From Ipomoea triloba (taxonomy: Eukaryota > Streptophyta > Magnoliopsida > Solanales > Convolvulaceae): DNA of 64,000 nucleotides. A program made the translations under genes and the position numbers. Below are positions 21,679 to 32,398 of this stretch, in pieces (the first letter of the stretch is position 1; every line of letters begins with the position of its first letter). Below the pieces are notes generated by a model. That model was given only the letters and a program-made list of their open reading frames with translations, was not told the origin of the DNA and did no database searches. Location: contig NC_044917.1 in the NCBI RefSeq assembly GCF_003576645.1, positions 15,168,735 to 15,232,734 of the forward strand. The letters run 5' to 3'.

Positions 21679-21697
21679 ATCCCCACGGACGGCGCCA
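21679..21697 (-). other. Primer binding site of the Tat element
   Basis: On the minus strand TGGCGCCGTCCGTGGGGAT lies one base after the 5' LTR end. The TGGCGCC start fits a tRNA 3' CCA end primer. I do not assign the tRNA species. A duplicate lies at 20112-20130. Confidence 0.8.
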
Positions 21698-21698
21698 G

Positions 21699-22253
21699 TG
21701 ATAGTTTCCCGATCTTCAGGCGATCGGCCGGCGGGCCAACACTACCGGAAAATTACAAGAACAATCAATATATTTGATATATACTCTCAAGTTGTTTAGT
21801 CTCTTTCTCATACATTCGAATCTCTCCTCCTCAAAGGGTCCCGTATAGCTATATATCTCACGCACCTGGTCGGTTACACACTTAATCTCCTAATCAATGA
21901 TACAAATAATAGCTCATAAAAGGCATTAAATGCTCATAATGATAGCCGTTCTCTCATAATTGTCCATTGGTTCTCTCGATCCTTCACCTTCACCGAGTGT
22001 CCTTAAGAGTCTATCGAAGGCAAGCCGACTGCCTTATACACTCAGTCGGCCAAATCCTCTTCCGACCGACCGCCAAGGAGTCGGGGCGAACCTTGCATGT
22101 CTTCGGGTATTGACGCCTTATGGGCTTTCTTCTCCTACCGACCGTCCTTAGAAGGAGTTGCAGCGAGCCTTACATGTCCAGGACATCAGTGTTCTATTAG
22201 CTTTCTCTTCCTGCCGACCGGCTCCTCTACCCAGTCGCCTTTATATACCAGCA
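21699..22253 (-). mobile_element. 5' LTR of the Tat element
   Basis: A 555-bp LTR paired with 7727-8281. The outer end TATACCAGCA is followed by the target duplication ATATG at 22254-22258. A TATATAAAGG-type TATA box lies at its very start on the minus strand. Confidence 0.9.
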
Positions 22254-22258
22254 ATATG

Positions 22259-22624
22259 TGTATGTTGTTTTGGATGAGTTGAATTCATCGATTGAAATTG
22301 GAATGTGGGATGAGTTGATTATATTTGCTGGAAGCAAATTATGCAAAGGGAACAAAAATTGTATGTTTAATCAAATTATTAGTTTTTTTTTTTAAATATT
22401 ATACTAGGCATCTTTTCCTCACTAGGAACAGACGCCTATCTATTATTTTCTTAAAACTTAATGCAAATAGGCGTCTGTTCCTCATTAGGAACAAACACAA
22501 AAAGTTAACTTTATGTGTCGGTTAACAACAAACGCATAAAGAACCACATCTGTGTTGATGGTATATGTGTCTGTTGTACAACAACCTTTTACAAAATATG
22601 CAAACTGTTATTTTTGTACTAGTG
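22259..22624. mobile_element. CACTA-type transposon terminus
   Basis: The segment ends TTTTTGTACTAGTG at 22624, whose complement CACTAGTACAAAAA fits a CACTA-superfamily terminal repeat. Inside are repeated subterminal words (GGCGTCTGTTCCT in both orientations near 22425 and 22465, TGTGTCGGTT near 22515), as in CACTA elements. The other end was not found; the Tat element seems to have inserted into or beside it. Confidence 0.45.
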
Positions 22625-22800
22625 TTTATAAAAAGATTTTAAAAATTTCAAGTACTCTTTAGTTATAAAATGATTTTCAAAATTTTCAAAGTATTTTGTT
22701 CAATTTATAAAATGATTTTCAAAATTTTACAGTATTCTCTTTAGTTTATAAAATGATTTTCAAAATTTTCAAGTATTCTCTTTAACTTATAAACCCTAAA
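22625..22800. repeat. AT-rich tandem repeat
   Basis: About four diverged copies of a 55-60-bp unit containing TTATAAAATGATTTTCAAAA. Confidence 0.7.
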
Positions 22801-23115
22801 CATTGTTTAGGTAATTGTGTCTAATGATAATATGTATAATTGTTTGCAGGGACTAATAACAGAAGAAGAAATGAAAAGCTAGTGGTTGCCCGCACCAACT
22901 GAGGAGAAGGTCAAAGAAAGTGTGTTTAGTATGAGGGCAACAAGTGCTGCTAGCCTGATGGCGTGATGGGTTTGGAGGAGGTTTTTATCAAAGCTCCTAT
23001 GAAATCATAAAGGAAGACTTGTGCAATGTGGTTAATGACTTTTTTAGAGGTAAGGCTTTAACTAAAGCAATAAAACATACAACTATAGTTCTGGTGCCTA
23101 AGGTGGCTCATTCTC

Positions 23116-23335
23116 TGAATTTAGGCCAATTAGTTTAAGTAATTTTTATAGTAAGATCATCACTAAGATTTTTAGTTTAAGTAATTTTTATAGTAAGATC
23201 ATCACTAAGATTTTGGTAGTTAGGTTAGTTAATGTGTTGTCTAGAATTGTTTCACCTTTTCAGTTTGGTTTTATAAAGGATAGGAGCATTGTTTCACCTT
23301 TTCAGTTTGGTTTTATAAAGGATAGGAGCATAATA
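23116..23335. repeat. Two 42-bp duplications inside the LINE
   Basis: A 42-bp word beginning TTAGTTTAAG is repeated near 23131-23214 and another beginning ATTGTTTCAC near 23247-23330. They are exact and share the 42-bp length seen elsewhere. Confidence 0.8.
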
Positions 23336-23621
23336 AAAAAAAAATGTGTTGTTAGCTCAGGAAATTTGTCATGGAATGTGTGCAGAAAATGAGGATATTG
23401 TGTTGAAACTTGATATGACTAAAGCCTATGATAGAATATAATGTCTTGGATTTGTTGATTAATAGTGTTGAGGAAGTTTGGCTTTTGTGATAAATGGATT
23501 GACTTGGTTGATAAAATAATAAATAACATATGGTATTCTGTGATTGGTAATGGAGAGCAGTAATGGTTTTTTCATTCTACTAGGGGGTTAAGGCAGGGGG
23601 ATCTATTATCTATCCCCTAGC

Positions 23622-24300
23622 CTTTTTGTGATTGTTGTTGAGTTATTGTTTGGGTTGATTACGTAGAATAAAAATAAAAGTGCTTTTTATGTGCATGAGA
23701 AATCATCTAGTGTTGTTGTCAGGAAAATAGGAAGAGTTACAGGGTGTCAGCATAAAAAATTTCCTTTTACATATTTAGGGTGCCCCATATATGTGGGAAG
23801 GAAGAGAGTGTCTATGTTTGCAACTTTGATGTCTAAAATATTATCCCATAGCCTTTTTGTGATTGTTGTTAAGTTATTGTTTAGGTTGATTACGTAGAAT
23901 AAAAATAAAAGTGTTTTTTATGTGCATGAGAAATCATCTAGTGTTGTTGTCAGGAAAATAGGAAGACTTACAGGGTGTCAGCATAAAAAAATTCCTTTTA
24001 CATATTTAGGGTGCCCCATATATGTGGGAAGGAAGAGAGTGTCTATGTTTTCAACTTTGATGTCTAAAATATTATCCCATAGCCTTTTTGTGATTGTTGT
24101 TGAGTTATTGTTTAGGTTGATTACGTAGAATAAAAATAAAAGTGCTTTTTATGTGCATGAGAAATCATCTAGTGTTGTTGTCAGGAAAATAGGAAGAGTT
24201 ACAGGGTGTCAGCATAAAAAAATTCCTTTTACATATTTAGGGTGCCCCATATATGTGGGAAGGAAGATAGTGTCTATGTTTGCAACTTTGATGTCTAAAA
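23622..24300 (+). repeat. Three 231-bp tandem copies in the LINE
   Basis: Frames starting at 23691, 23922 and 24153 give a 231-bp period. Copies differ by a few substitutions (for example GGGTTG/AGGTTG and GTTGAG/GTTAAG), so unlike the 42-bp units this may be a true tandem duplication of LINE sequence. Confidence 0.8.
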
Positions 24301-24631
24301 TAACAGCCAGGTGCAAGGAATGGCAAAATAAACTGCTCTGAAAGGGAGGTAAGGCAATTTTGATTAAGTTTGTGCTTTAGTCCATATATAGTAGCTAATC
24401 CCGTTAGGGTTCCTGGTTTTGAAATGTTCTGTGCTGCTGTTGGACTTTACCATTTGCTAGCTTGCGCGCCATTCTTATGTTTTCAGGCTTGCATCCATCT
24501 TGTTTTATATTTCCAACTTTAATTTACTTCTTTCTTTCATGAATCTTAAGCAACTTGTGCCTTGTGTTTTTAATTAGTTTGGCGGTCTGTGTGACTTTTG
24601 TTGTGTTTGGTGTGCTTGGCAAGTCAAGCTT

Positions 24632-24862
24632 CCCTAAACCCTAAACATTAACCCTAAAACCCAAAGCCCTAAACCCCCAAACCCTAAGCCCTAAGCCCTA
24701 AACCTTAACCCTAAAATCCTAAACCCTAAACCCTAAAATCGTAAAACCCTAAACTCTAAAACTTTAAACACTAACACCCTAAACCATAAAACCCTAAACT
24801 CTAAATTCTAACCCTAAACCTAAACCCTAAACACTAAACCCTAAACCCTAAAACCTTTGTAA
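24632..24862. repeat. Degenerate telomere-like (CCCTAAA)n array
   Basis: Many CCCTAAA units and variants (ACCCTAAAC, CCCTAAGC, CCTTAACC). Arabidopsis-type telomere repeat, interstitial and decayed. A second block at 26268-26345 has the same orientation. Confidence 0.88.
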
Positions 24863-24929
24863 CGCTTAGGCTTCCTATTTTCTTCAATGAATGCATTTGT
24901 TTCTTTAAAAAAATAAACCTAAACCTAAG

Positions 24930-26267
24930 TGACGGATGGTTGTTTTGTGTAGGGGTGAATCGTCAAAAGATGTATGTAAATATGATAAAACGAAAAGTCA
25001 GTGACTCCCCGAGTGTCGGTCTCGAAGGAAGGACGTGGAGGTGTGTCAGATGTTCGTGTGTTTAAAATGCTTGAGTCATGTAATAGATTTGAGTGTGGTG
25101 AATGAAGATTCAAGAGTAAAAGGGTTCATAAGGGTTGTGTGAAAAAGAGAGTAAAATAAATAAGATTGAAATGTATGTAAAGAGGTAACGGATTGGAGAG
25201 TGTTCATCTATGTTGCATCCTCGTGTGTCTAAGGTAGTGGATAAACAAAGCAAAGATGTTGGCTATTCAGGAGTGTGTCTTCTTAGTCCTCTTCCACCTT
25301 TGTGTACTAAGGCTTCTTGGACCTAGGAGTGCCTTTAAGCAACCAAAGTCCTAAGAGACATTTTATCAAACACTTAAGCTACACACTTTCCTACTATTCT
25401 TAAGAAGTCCGTAGGATCTATGATTGTTACAAAGCTTTAATCCTAACTCTAATCAAAGACATGAAAGAGTCAAGAGCTCAATATCTCATCTAGATTGGCC
25501 AAATCCAAACAAGATATCATCAAAACAACAATCAATAGACAAGAATAGATATTCCAACAATCCAAGCATTTATATCCAAAATAAGACATAAGATCATCAC
25601 ACTAGCAACATATCTTCACACAATCCATAATCCCTAGATTAAACTAGCCACTCATGATAAAGAATTCAAGACAATAGCTAATTCAATCCAAGAACAAAAT
25701 AGTAAAATAGATTAAGATGTAATAGAAATCACCTAGATTTGAAGTGTTCCTTCAATCCAAGCTTGTTGTCTTGCTACAAGAAGAGTTTTTCTAAGCTAAG
25801 TTAAACTATTCTAGAAAATGAAAATATTGCAAGAAAAAAGAAAAGTTCTCCAAAGTGATCCTTCCCCCCAAAAGTCTCCTTCTGAAATTCTATCAAGGGG
25901 GTTTAAATAGTCTCCGAAATGTAGCTCTAGGAAGAATTTCGCGCAGTGTCAATTCCATGCCCCTCCACACGCGTGTGGCCGTGCGTGGATGGCTAGTGGA
26001 ACGTGGCCACGCGCACCACTACGCGTGTGGAGGTCAGTTTGTGTTCTTCGGGGCTCCGGACTTGCTTGGTTCGTTCCTTAAGCTCGGTCTTCGTTCTTAA
26101 TAGCTCCCGGGACTCCTATATCGACTCAATTTATGCTAAAGGTAGCTTTGCGTGCGGCTAGTGAATTTAAAGCACATTTAATCACAAATTTATCATGTAA
26201 GGATACTAAAAACGTTACAAAGCACCCTAAATTATACTCAAATAATGGGTATCTTAGGAGCTTATCA
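24930..26267 (-). mobile_element. Solo LTR, family A, copy 2
   Basis: A 1,338-bp unit TGACGG...TTATCA with the target duplication CTAAG at 24925-24929 and 26268-26272. It shares the ACTCCCCGAGTGTCG block (near 25002) and ACGCGT palindromes (25966-26032) with the other copies. It inserted into the telomere-like repeat. Confidence 0.9.
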
Positions 26268-26345
26268 CTAAGCCCTAAACCTAAACCCTAAACCCTAAAT
26301 AATAACCATAACCCTAAACCCTAAAACCTTAAATCTAAACCCTAA
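26268..26345. repeat. Telomere-like repeat, second block
   Basis: Continuation of the CCCTAAA-type array after the solo LTR insertion; ends at the TAA used as target by the MITE at 26346. Confidence 0.8.
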
Positions 26346-26589
26346 GGGGTTGTTTGGTTGGGTGTAATTTGGGGGGAGTTGTAATTCATTGAATTGAAAT
26401 TCAATGAATTTGGCAACTACGGTGTTAGGTTGGAGGGGCGGAATTGCAATTCCCTCCAAATGGTGAATTACAATTCATGGGGTACCCCCATGAATTGTAT
26501 TTTGGTGGAGAGGAGGGGCAATTATATTGGTGTAAAGACCATTTTGCCCCTCCTCCCAATCATTTGTCTTTTTTTAAAAAAAAATTGAA

Positions 26590-26637
<48 letters not shown>

Positions 26638-26713
26638 GAAAGAATTATTATTATTATTATTATTATTATACTTATTATTATTATTATTTTGAAAGAATTA
26701 TTATTATTATTAT

Positions 26714-26752
<39 letters not shown>

Positions 26753-26952
26753 ACTACTACTACTACTACTACTACTACTACAATATAAGGGCATTTTAGT
26801 CATTTTATCATTTCATACCTTTCAATTTCATGTACTCCTATTCCTGCATAACAAACATGTAATTTCAATTCCTACGTTATTCATTGAATTACAATTCCAC
26901 CGAATTACAATTCTTTTCTCCCCTAATTCCCTCCTTCCAACCAAACGCCCTG
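26346..26952. mobile_element. PIF/Harbinger-like MITE, copy 1
   Basis: Starts GGGGTTGTTTGGTTGG and ends CCAACCAAACGCCCTG, imperfect inverted repeats, with TAA on both sides (26343-26345, 26953-26955), the PIF/Harbinger target. Subterminal GAATTGCAATTC-type palindromes are present. A long ATT and ACT microsatellite fills 26593-26782. It is related over both ends to 60936-63179. A further partial end (26956-27020) lies next to it. No transposase. Confidence 0.72.
26593..26782. repeat. (ATT)n and (ACT)n microsatellite
   Basis: Runs of ATT with GAAAGAATT interruptions followed by a pure ACT run at about 26716-26780. Open frames across it are repeat artefacts. Confidence 0.95.
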
Positions 26953-27023
26953 TAAACGGTGTAATTCGTCAATTCATTGAATTGCAATTCCTTTACACCC
27001 AAATTCATCCCAACCAAACACTC

Positions 27024-27278
27024 CAGGATGTCAATGTGTGCTAGTCTACCTTGAGTTGGGCTTGAATTTTGGCGGGCCAACTTGCGAACCCGTACGGGTT
27101 GGCGGGCCTCGTGGACCAACCAATGGGCTAGCTTCAAAATTAAAACAAATAAAGTATTTAAATTATATTACATACTATATTTTAATATATAGTTACGAAA
27201 TAAAGTAAAATTTTAATTTATATATACTATGATTTGATGGATAATGATGTTATAATAATGTTTTAATTATAACTATAG
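27024..27278. mobile_element. Possible hAT-like MITE, left part
   Basis: CAGGATGTCAATG at 27024 resembles the complement of the end at 39761-39772 (TTTGACACCCCTA). The Athila element lies between, so the two may be halves of one small element split at 27283/39467. No 8-bp target duplication was found, so the call is tentative. Confidence 0.35.
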
Positions 27279-27283
27279 CTTGT

Positions 27284-28819
27284 TGATAAGCGCATTTTGT
27301 ATACTTTATTTTATTATAATTTTTATTATATAGTTATATTTCTATGCTTAATCTTATTAAGTTATTATATTTGTATTTACTTTATGTTTATCCAATAATT
27401 ATAAGTTATAAATAAAACAATGAATTAATAATTTAGCTTGCAGTTAGATCAATAGGCTAATTCTATTTGAGCTTTATTTAATTAATTAAAGTGTGATTTA
27501 TTTGTTTTTAAATATTAAGAATTAGTCCAATTATCAAAAGCTTTTGCGGCGAACAAACAGATGGTCCTCCTCCTTTTTCTAGTCAACAACGACGCAGAGA
27601 ACCTGAAGGAAGCGTTAGTGGCCTCCGTTGATCCAAAGCCTTCTTCATCCACCAAATCCGCAGAGTTACGGTTGAACCTGAGCAATATAAAAAGTGACCA
27701 AAGTTCGTCATTCTGGAATCAATTCGCTCTCCAAAAAACTATCTTCACAAAAGAATCTTTGCACATCCAAACTCCCGATCAGACGTAGCTAGGTTCGCGA
27801 TTCCTGGACAGAAGCTTCACAATTTAATTTCGACGGAGGTGGCGTGATTTTCTGGTCTTCAAGGCAGCAAATACGAATTGAAGTGGGTTTACTCCATGAA
27901 CTTCTGGTGCATTATTTCTTCTTTTCTTAAATTCAATTAGTCATTGCTTTGTGTTGGGATTTGTAAACCTTTGCAATTTGTTTGAGTCTAGAATTGTGCT
28001 GCTACCTTAATTACGATTAGAGTTCTTAATTGTAGTGTCGTGTGCTTAATTAAATCTTAATTACAAATTCTTTACGTTAATGGCTTGTTAATTTGTTAAT
28101 CTAGGGATATGATGATATTGCCATGACATTTATGCATTAATTTATGTTTAATCTTGCCAATTAATTAAGTTTTATCTTATAATTTGGGTTGCGATTAATT
28201 AAGTTGAATTTGGCCGGTTTAGCTTTTATTAGTCTGTTTGAGAGAATTATTAAGTACGCACCAATGCTTAGTAATTTAATGCTCTGTAAGATAAAAAGAT
28301 AAACAATTTAGTTGTCTTATTAAATTGTTTATTTGGTTCATAAATCGGGTATTCCGTAAGTTCTTCCTGACTTAATGGGTTCTAATGGTTTAAATAAACA
28401 TCTTAAGCGTATGAACCATTAGAATACGTGACTGAATCTGGACGCCATACGGATTAGTCAGATAATAGTTAGAACGAACCTTTAATTGATTGCCAAGTTG
28501 AACTAATCTGCAAAAATTAGTAATGGTAGTTGATTCATGTTCCTAGGTTTTTCCAACTTGATTGTTATTCGATATTCTGGTTCTGTTTATTTGTTTACTT
28601 TCCTGAGCTTTGATTCAATTATTTTACATTTGCGTTTATTCTTCGCTTTGATATTTGTTCGGAGCATTTTGAATTGTAAGTTCGTTTTTTTTTTCAAGTC
28701 ATTAAATTGCATTGTATAAATTGCATCGTATTAATTCCCTGTGGGATCGACCCTTGCTTTTGCACACTATCACTACAACTGATTCGTGCACTTGCGAGGA
28801 CTTATTAAATTGTCCATCA
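27284..28819 (+). mobile_element. 5' LTR (1,536 bp, probably chimeric)
   Basis: Nearly identical to the 3' LTR at 37930-39466; I see only about four or five changed bases (three places in 27640-27730) plus one T in a poly-T. It is followed by CTTGTGG, the right-flank sequence, not by the primer binding site. The true LTR end adjoining the primer site is at 29065-29193. Confidence 0.85.
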
Positions 28820-29064
28820 CTTGTGGTAAAAAAAATTTATTTTAAAGTATTAATTTATATTTATATTATATACAGTACAATCAACATTGATGTATACTAT
28901 GATTTAAAAAATATGAATGCTTTAAAAATATTTGAATGTAAAAATAAGTTACAACATTTTTTATTTATTAAATAATTTTAAAATTTTAATTCTTTGTAAT
29001 ACTATCCAGACCACAGATTGGCTCGTGGCCGCACGGGCCAACTCGCGAGGCTTGCTTGCTTCTT
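28820..29064. repeat. Misplaced copy of the element's right flank
   Basis: These 245 bases match 39467-39711, the genomic DNA after the 3' LTR, starting with the target duplication CTTGT. Here they interrupt the 5' LTR. Best explained by an assembly mis-join or by merging a solo-LTR haplotype with a full-element haplotype. Confidence 0.85.
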
Positions 29065-29193
29065 TTTTCAAGTCATTAAATTGCATTGTATAAATTGCAT
29101 CGTATTAATTCCCTATGGGATCGACCCTTGCTTTTGCACACTATCACTACAACTAATTCGTGCACTTGCAAGGACTTATTAAATTGTCCATCA
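29065..29193 (+). mobile_element. 3' end of the true 5' LTR
   Basis: 129 bases equal to the last part of the LTR, ending TTGTCCATCA directly before the primer binding site. It differs from the two long LTR copies at three positions, all A instead of G, which shows it is a distinct copy. Confidence 0.85.
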
Positions 29194-29198
29194 ATTTT

Positions 29199-29216
29199 TG
29201 GCGCCGTTGCCGGGGA
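29199..29216 (+). other. Primer binding site (tRNA-Asp type)
   Basis: TGGCGCCGTTGCCGGGGA is complementary to the 3' end of plant tRNA-Asp, the usual Athila primer. Confidence 0.88.
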
Positions 29217-29372
29217 CTTATTTATTGTGCAGTTTGTTTTTCCCTTTGCTTAATCTTGCTTAATCTTGCTTTCAAAAAAAAAACAAAAAAAAATAGTTAC
29301 TTAATACTTGTTTCTTTGTTTCCAATTTGCTTTTGATCATTCTGTTTTTTAGTTTATTTTTTCTTTTAATTG

Positions 29373-30521
29373 ATGCGAGGTCATCGTTCCTTAAAACCTA
29401 CACTATTGCCTTTGGACGACAACATTGATAAGAAAAAGAAAAAGAAAAGGCCTTTACCTCTTGAAAATCCTAATCCTAAACCACAAGAAACAGCCACAAC
29501 CATGGATGCACTTCCTCAACCCCCTCAACCAAACCCTCAACCCAATCCCAGGCTAATGAAAGACTTTGGTAGGCCCCAAGTAGGAGGTTCACCTTCTTGT
29601 ATAGTGCTTACTAAAGCAGCTAGGAATTATGAGTTGAAGACGGTTCACTACAACCAGTTGCCATCTTTTCACGGTTCAGCAAGCGAAGATGCCCTTACCT
29701 TTATCCGGGATTTCTATGGGATAGTCCAACACTTCCCGTTGAATGACTTGACCAAGGATGCATTGAGGATGAGGTGTTTTCCATACACCTTGAAAGATGC
29801 TGCAAAGACATGGTTCATGTCTCTCACACCGGGATCCCTTCGGACATGGCCGGAGGTGTATAATAAGTTTATCGGTAAGTTCTATTCCCATGCTAAAACT
29901 ACTGAATTGAGAAGAAAAATTGCGACATTTTCGCAAGCTGATGGTGAACCGTTCCATGAGGCATGGGAAAGGTTCAAAATGTTGCTCATTCAATGTCCCC
30001 ACCATGGCTACCCATTGGAGCTGCAAAACCAAACTTTCTATGATGGTTTGATTCAAACCAGCCAATCAATGATTGACAATGCGGCTGGAGGTGCCATGGG
30101 AGAAAAAACTGCGGAGGAAACTTTAACATTGTATGAGATGCTAGGGGCAAACTCCCAACAAAAGAGTATAAGGGGACGAACACAAGGTATGTATGAAGTT
30201 AACTCAAATACGGGGCTGGAAATTCAGGTGTCTGAGTTAGCAAAACAAGTGAAAAACATGTGTTCTATGATGGGTATGAAGCAAAATGATGCATTTATGA
30301 TTGATGAAAATGATTGTGAGCAGGCCAATGCTATGAATAGCTTTAATCAAAGGCCTAGAAACGATCCGTATTCTAATTCTTACAATCCGGGTTGGAAAAA
30401 TCACCCTAATTTTTCTTGGAGCAATAATCAAAATAATTTTCAACTAGTTGCTCCTCAACCAAAAAAACCGTCTTGGGAAGATTCTTTGAATACTTTTATA
30501 CAGGCTTGCAATAGACGGTAA
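29373..30521 (+). CDS. Athila gag
   Basis: ATG at 29373 opens a 382-codon frame ending at TAA 30519-30521. After a basic, Pro-rich start, the gag core runs from about residue 95 to 235 (LPSFHGSASEDALTFIRDF, AAKTWFMSLTPGSLRTW, QTFYDGL, MIDNAAGGAM), typical of Athila Gag. A C-terminal Asn-rich region follows. The TAA falls inside CNRR*EANDQRF; the frame continues directly into protease, so this single stop probably arose by one substitution in a fused Gag-Pol frame. Gag forms the particle that packages element RNA. The stop also appears in the duplicate at 32396-32398. Confidence 0.85.
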   Translation: MRGHRSLKPTLLPLDDNIDKKKKKKRPLPLENPNPKPQETATTMDALPQPPQPNPQPNPRLMKDFGRPQVGGSPSCIVLTKAARNYELKTVHYNQLPSFHGSASEDALTFIRDFYGIVQHFPLNDLTKDALRMRCFPYTLKDAAKTWFMSLTPGSLRTWPEVYNKFIGKFYSHAKTTELRRKIATFSQADGEPFHEAWERFKMLLIQCPHHGYPLELQNQTFYDGLIQTSQSMIDNAAGGAMGEKTAEETLTLYEMLGANSQQKSIRGRTQGMYEVNSNTGLEIQVSELAKQVKNMCSMMGMKQNDAFMIDENDCEQANAMNSFNQRPRNDPYSNSYNPGWKNHPNFSWSNNQNNFQLVAPQPKKPSWEDSLNTFIQACNRR

Positions 30522-32280
30522 GAAGCGAATGATCAACGGTTCCAACAGACAGAGGCATCACTTGCTAAAACTGAGGCTTCACTTGCCAGAAATGAAGCAT
30601 ATATGAGAAAATTGGAAGTCCAAGTGGAACAAATCGCCAAAGCTCTACAAGGCCATGTGCCAGGTAAGTTGCCTAGTCAACCTGAAGAAGCTAAGATTAT
30701 GACTGTTCTAAGAAGTGGTAAAATTATTGAAAATAATGTGAAAGGATATACCACTTCTAAACAATCTGAAATAGTTGAAAATTTGAATGTTGATAATGAA
30801 GTCAATAAGGATGAACCCAAATTGCATAAATCTGATGATCCTTATGTGCCCCCTAAGTCATATGTGCCACCAGTTCCATTTCCTGGTAGATTGAAAAATT
30901 CAAAATTTGATAGATCATTTTCTGAGATTTATGATTTGTTGTCCAAAGTGAATGTGAATTTGCCTTTGTTAGACATGATTAAAAATATGCCTGCCTATGC
31001 TAAGTTTTTAAAAGAGTTGAACACTAGAAAGCGTAGGTATGAACACAATGAAAAAGTTTTTATGTCTAAAACTGTAAGTGCTGTTTTGCAAACTAACTTG
31101 CCCCCAAAATTAGAAGACCCCGGTAGTTTCATAATAACTATTACAGTGGGGAATTCTAAAAAAGAAAAAGCAATGCTTGATTTAGGGGCAAGCATTAACT
31201 TGATGCCTTATTCTGTCTACTTGCAGTTGGGTCTGGATAGATTAAAGCCTACTACAATGTCCCTAGAGCTTGCTGATCGCTCTATTAGATATCCTAGGGG
31301 TATTGTAGAAGATGTTTTGGTCCAAGTTGATAAACTAATAATGCCTGTCGACTTTGTTGTTTTAGATATGAATAAAAAGTGCAATCATGCACAAGACATG
31401 TCTATTTTGCTTGGCCGACCTTTCATGGCCACAGCAAAAACAATGATTGATGTCCAAAATGGAAAGTTAACCATGACTGTCCTTGATGAAACTGTTGAAT
31501 TTTCCATTTTGAAATCAATGAAATTGCCTGAAAACAATAATAATCATTGCTTTGCTGTAGACGTTTTAGATTCCATAATTTCTGCTGAGTTTTTAGATAA
31601 ATCTCCGTTCAAGGTCGAAGCTGATGAAGTGGAACTTGACCAAAGCCTAATAAAAGAGGGAAGTGTTGAAGGAGGTTCAATTACAGACTGTCTGGAGCAA
31701 ATCAAAGAAAAACACCAACCATCAATTGAAGCTGACGTTCCGCCCAAGCTGGAACTAAAACCTCTTCCTAGTTCTTTAAAATATGCTTTCTTAGGTCCAA
31801 ATAATACTTATCCTGTAATAATTGCCTCTAACCTTTCACAGGAACAAGAAACAAAGTTGTTAGAGGTATTAAAAAAATATAAAAGTGCAATTGGTTGGAC
31901 AGTAGGAGATATTAAAGGAATAAGTCCAACAGTTTGTATGCATCGGATCTTACTTGAAGAAGGAGCAACCCCTGTCCGTCAACCTCAGCACAGGTTAAAT
32001 CCGAATATGAAGGAGGTTGTACGGGCAGAAGTCCTAAAGTTGTTGGACTCAGGTATTATTTATCCTATTTCAGATAGTAAATGGGTAAGTCCAGTTCATG
32101 TAGTGCCAAAAAAATCTGGAATTATTGTGGTCACTAATGAAAAAAATGAATTAATCCCAACTAGAACAGTAACTGGGTGGCGCATGTGCATAGATTACAG
32201 AAAATTGAATGCTGCCACTAAAAAAGATCATTTTCCTTTGCCCTTTATTGACCAAATGTTAGAAAGATTAGCTGGGCATG
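30406..32280. repeat. Near-exact 1.88-kb duplication, first copy
   Basis: Matches 32283-34157 at a constant offset of 1,877 bp, covering the end of gag, protease and the start of reverse transcriptase. No difference was noticed by eye. The N at 32282 lies at the junction, so an assembly duplication is likely. Confidence 0.9.
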
Positions 32281-32281
32281 C
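30522..32281 (+). pseudogene. Athila protease and RT start (first copy)
   Basis: Follows gag in frame after the stop at 30519. The protease motif is MLDLGASINLMP near 31170-31205, with LLGRPFMATAKT near 31408 completing the aspartic protease fold. The linker then leads into reverse transcriptase (WRMCIDYRKLNAATKKDHFPL near 32178) and is cut at the N at 32282. It is identical to the second copy and should be treated as the same gene region. Confidence 0.8.
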
Positions 32282-32282
32282 N
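32282..32282. other. Single N, assembly junction
   Basis: A lone ambiguous base. The sequence after it jumps back to gag sequence already seen at 30406. Confidence 0.95.
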
Positions 32283-32398
32283 CTAATTTTTCTTGGAGCA
32301 ATAATCAAAATAATTTTCAACTAGTTGCTCCTCAACCAAAAAAACCGTCTTGGGAAGATTCTTTGAATACTTTTATACAGGCTTGCAATAGACGGTAA

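Larger units (their letters stand above)
7727..22253 (-). mobile_element. Ty3/gypsy Tat-lineage retrotransposon
   Basis: A complete insertion on the minus strand: 5' LTR 21699-22253, primer binding site 21679-21697, gag, protease, reverse transcriptase, RNase H with an additional archaeal-like RNase H domain, integrase, a long 3' region with plus-strand genes, and 3' LTR 7727-8281. The target duplication ATATG (7722-7726 and 22254-22258) is perfect and the LTRs end TGATGG...CCATCA. The extra RNase H and a long 3' region with antisense coding capacity are known Tat hallmarks. I count about ten LTR differences by eye in 555 bp, so the insertion is fairly recent. Gag-pol has many stops and is non-functional. 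About 1.57 kb at the 5' end is present twice around an N at 20455, so the real length is probably near 12.9 kb. Confidence 0.93.
22850..24917 (+). mobile_element. LINE (L1-type) remnant
   Basis: Broken reverse transcriptase on the plus strand: QFGFIKDRSI near 23261-23289, LKLDMTKAYDRI near 23406-23440, and GLRQGD at 23584-23601 followed by LFVIVVE. Downstream is KIGRVTGCQHKKFPFTYLGCP, a region that in plant L1 elements follows the catalytic YADD block; the YADD segment itself is missing. There are multiple stops and frameshifts. A 3' end with AATGAATGCATTTG and an A-run is seen at 24885-24917. A CCCTAAA-like array (24632-24862) interrupts or forms part of the 3' UTR. Confidence 0.75.

Noticed and set aside
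24632..24862. True chromosome end
   Set aside because: The CCCTAAA units are degenerate, short, and flanked on both sides by other DNA.
26444..26692. Plus-strand ORF ending in poly-Leu
   Set aside because: It runs through an ATT microsatellite within a MITE; no protein family is recognisable.
27561..27788. Small ORF in the Athila LTR (also at 38207-38434)
   Set aside because: It is within LTR U3/R sequence, present in both LTRs, and matches no known family; not supported as a gene.
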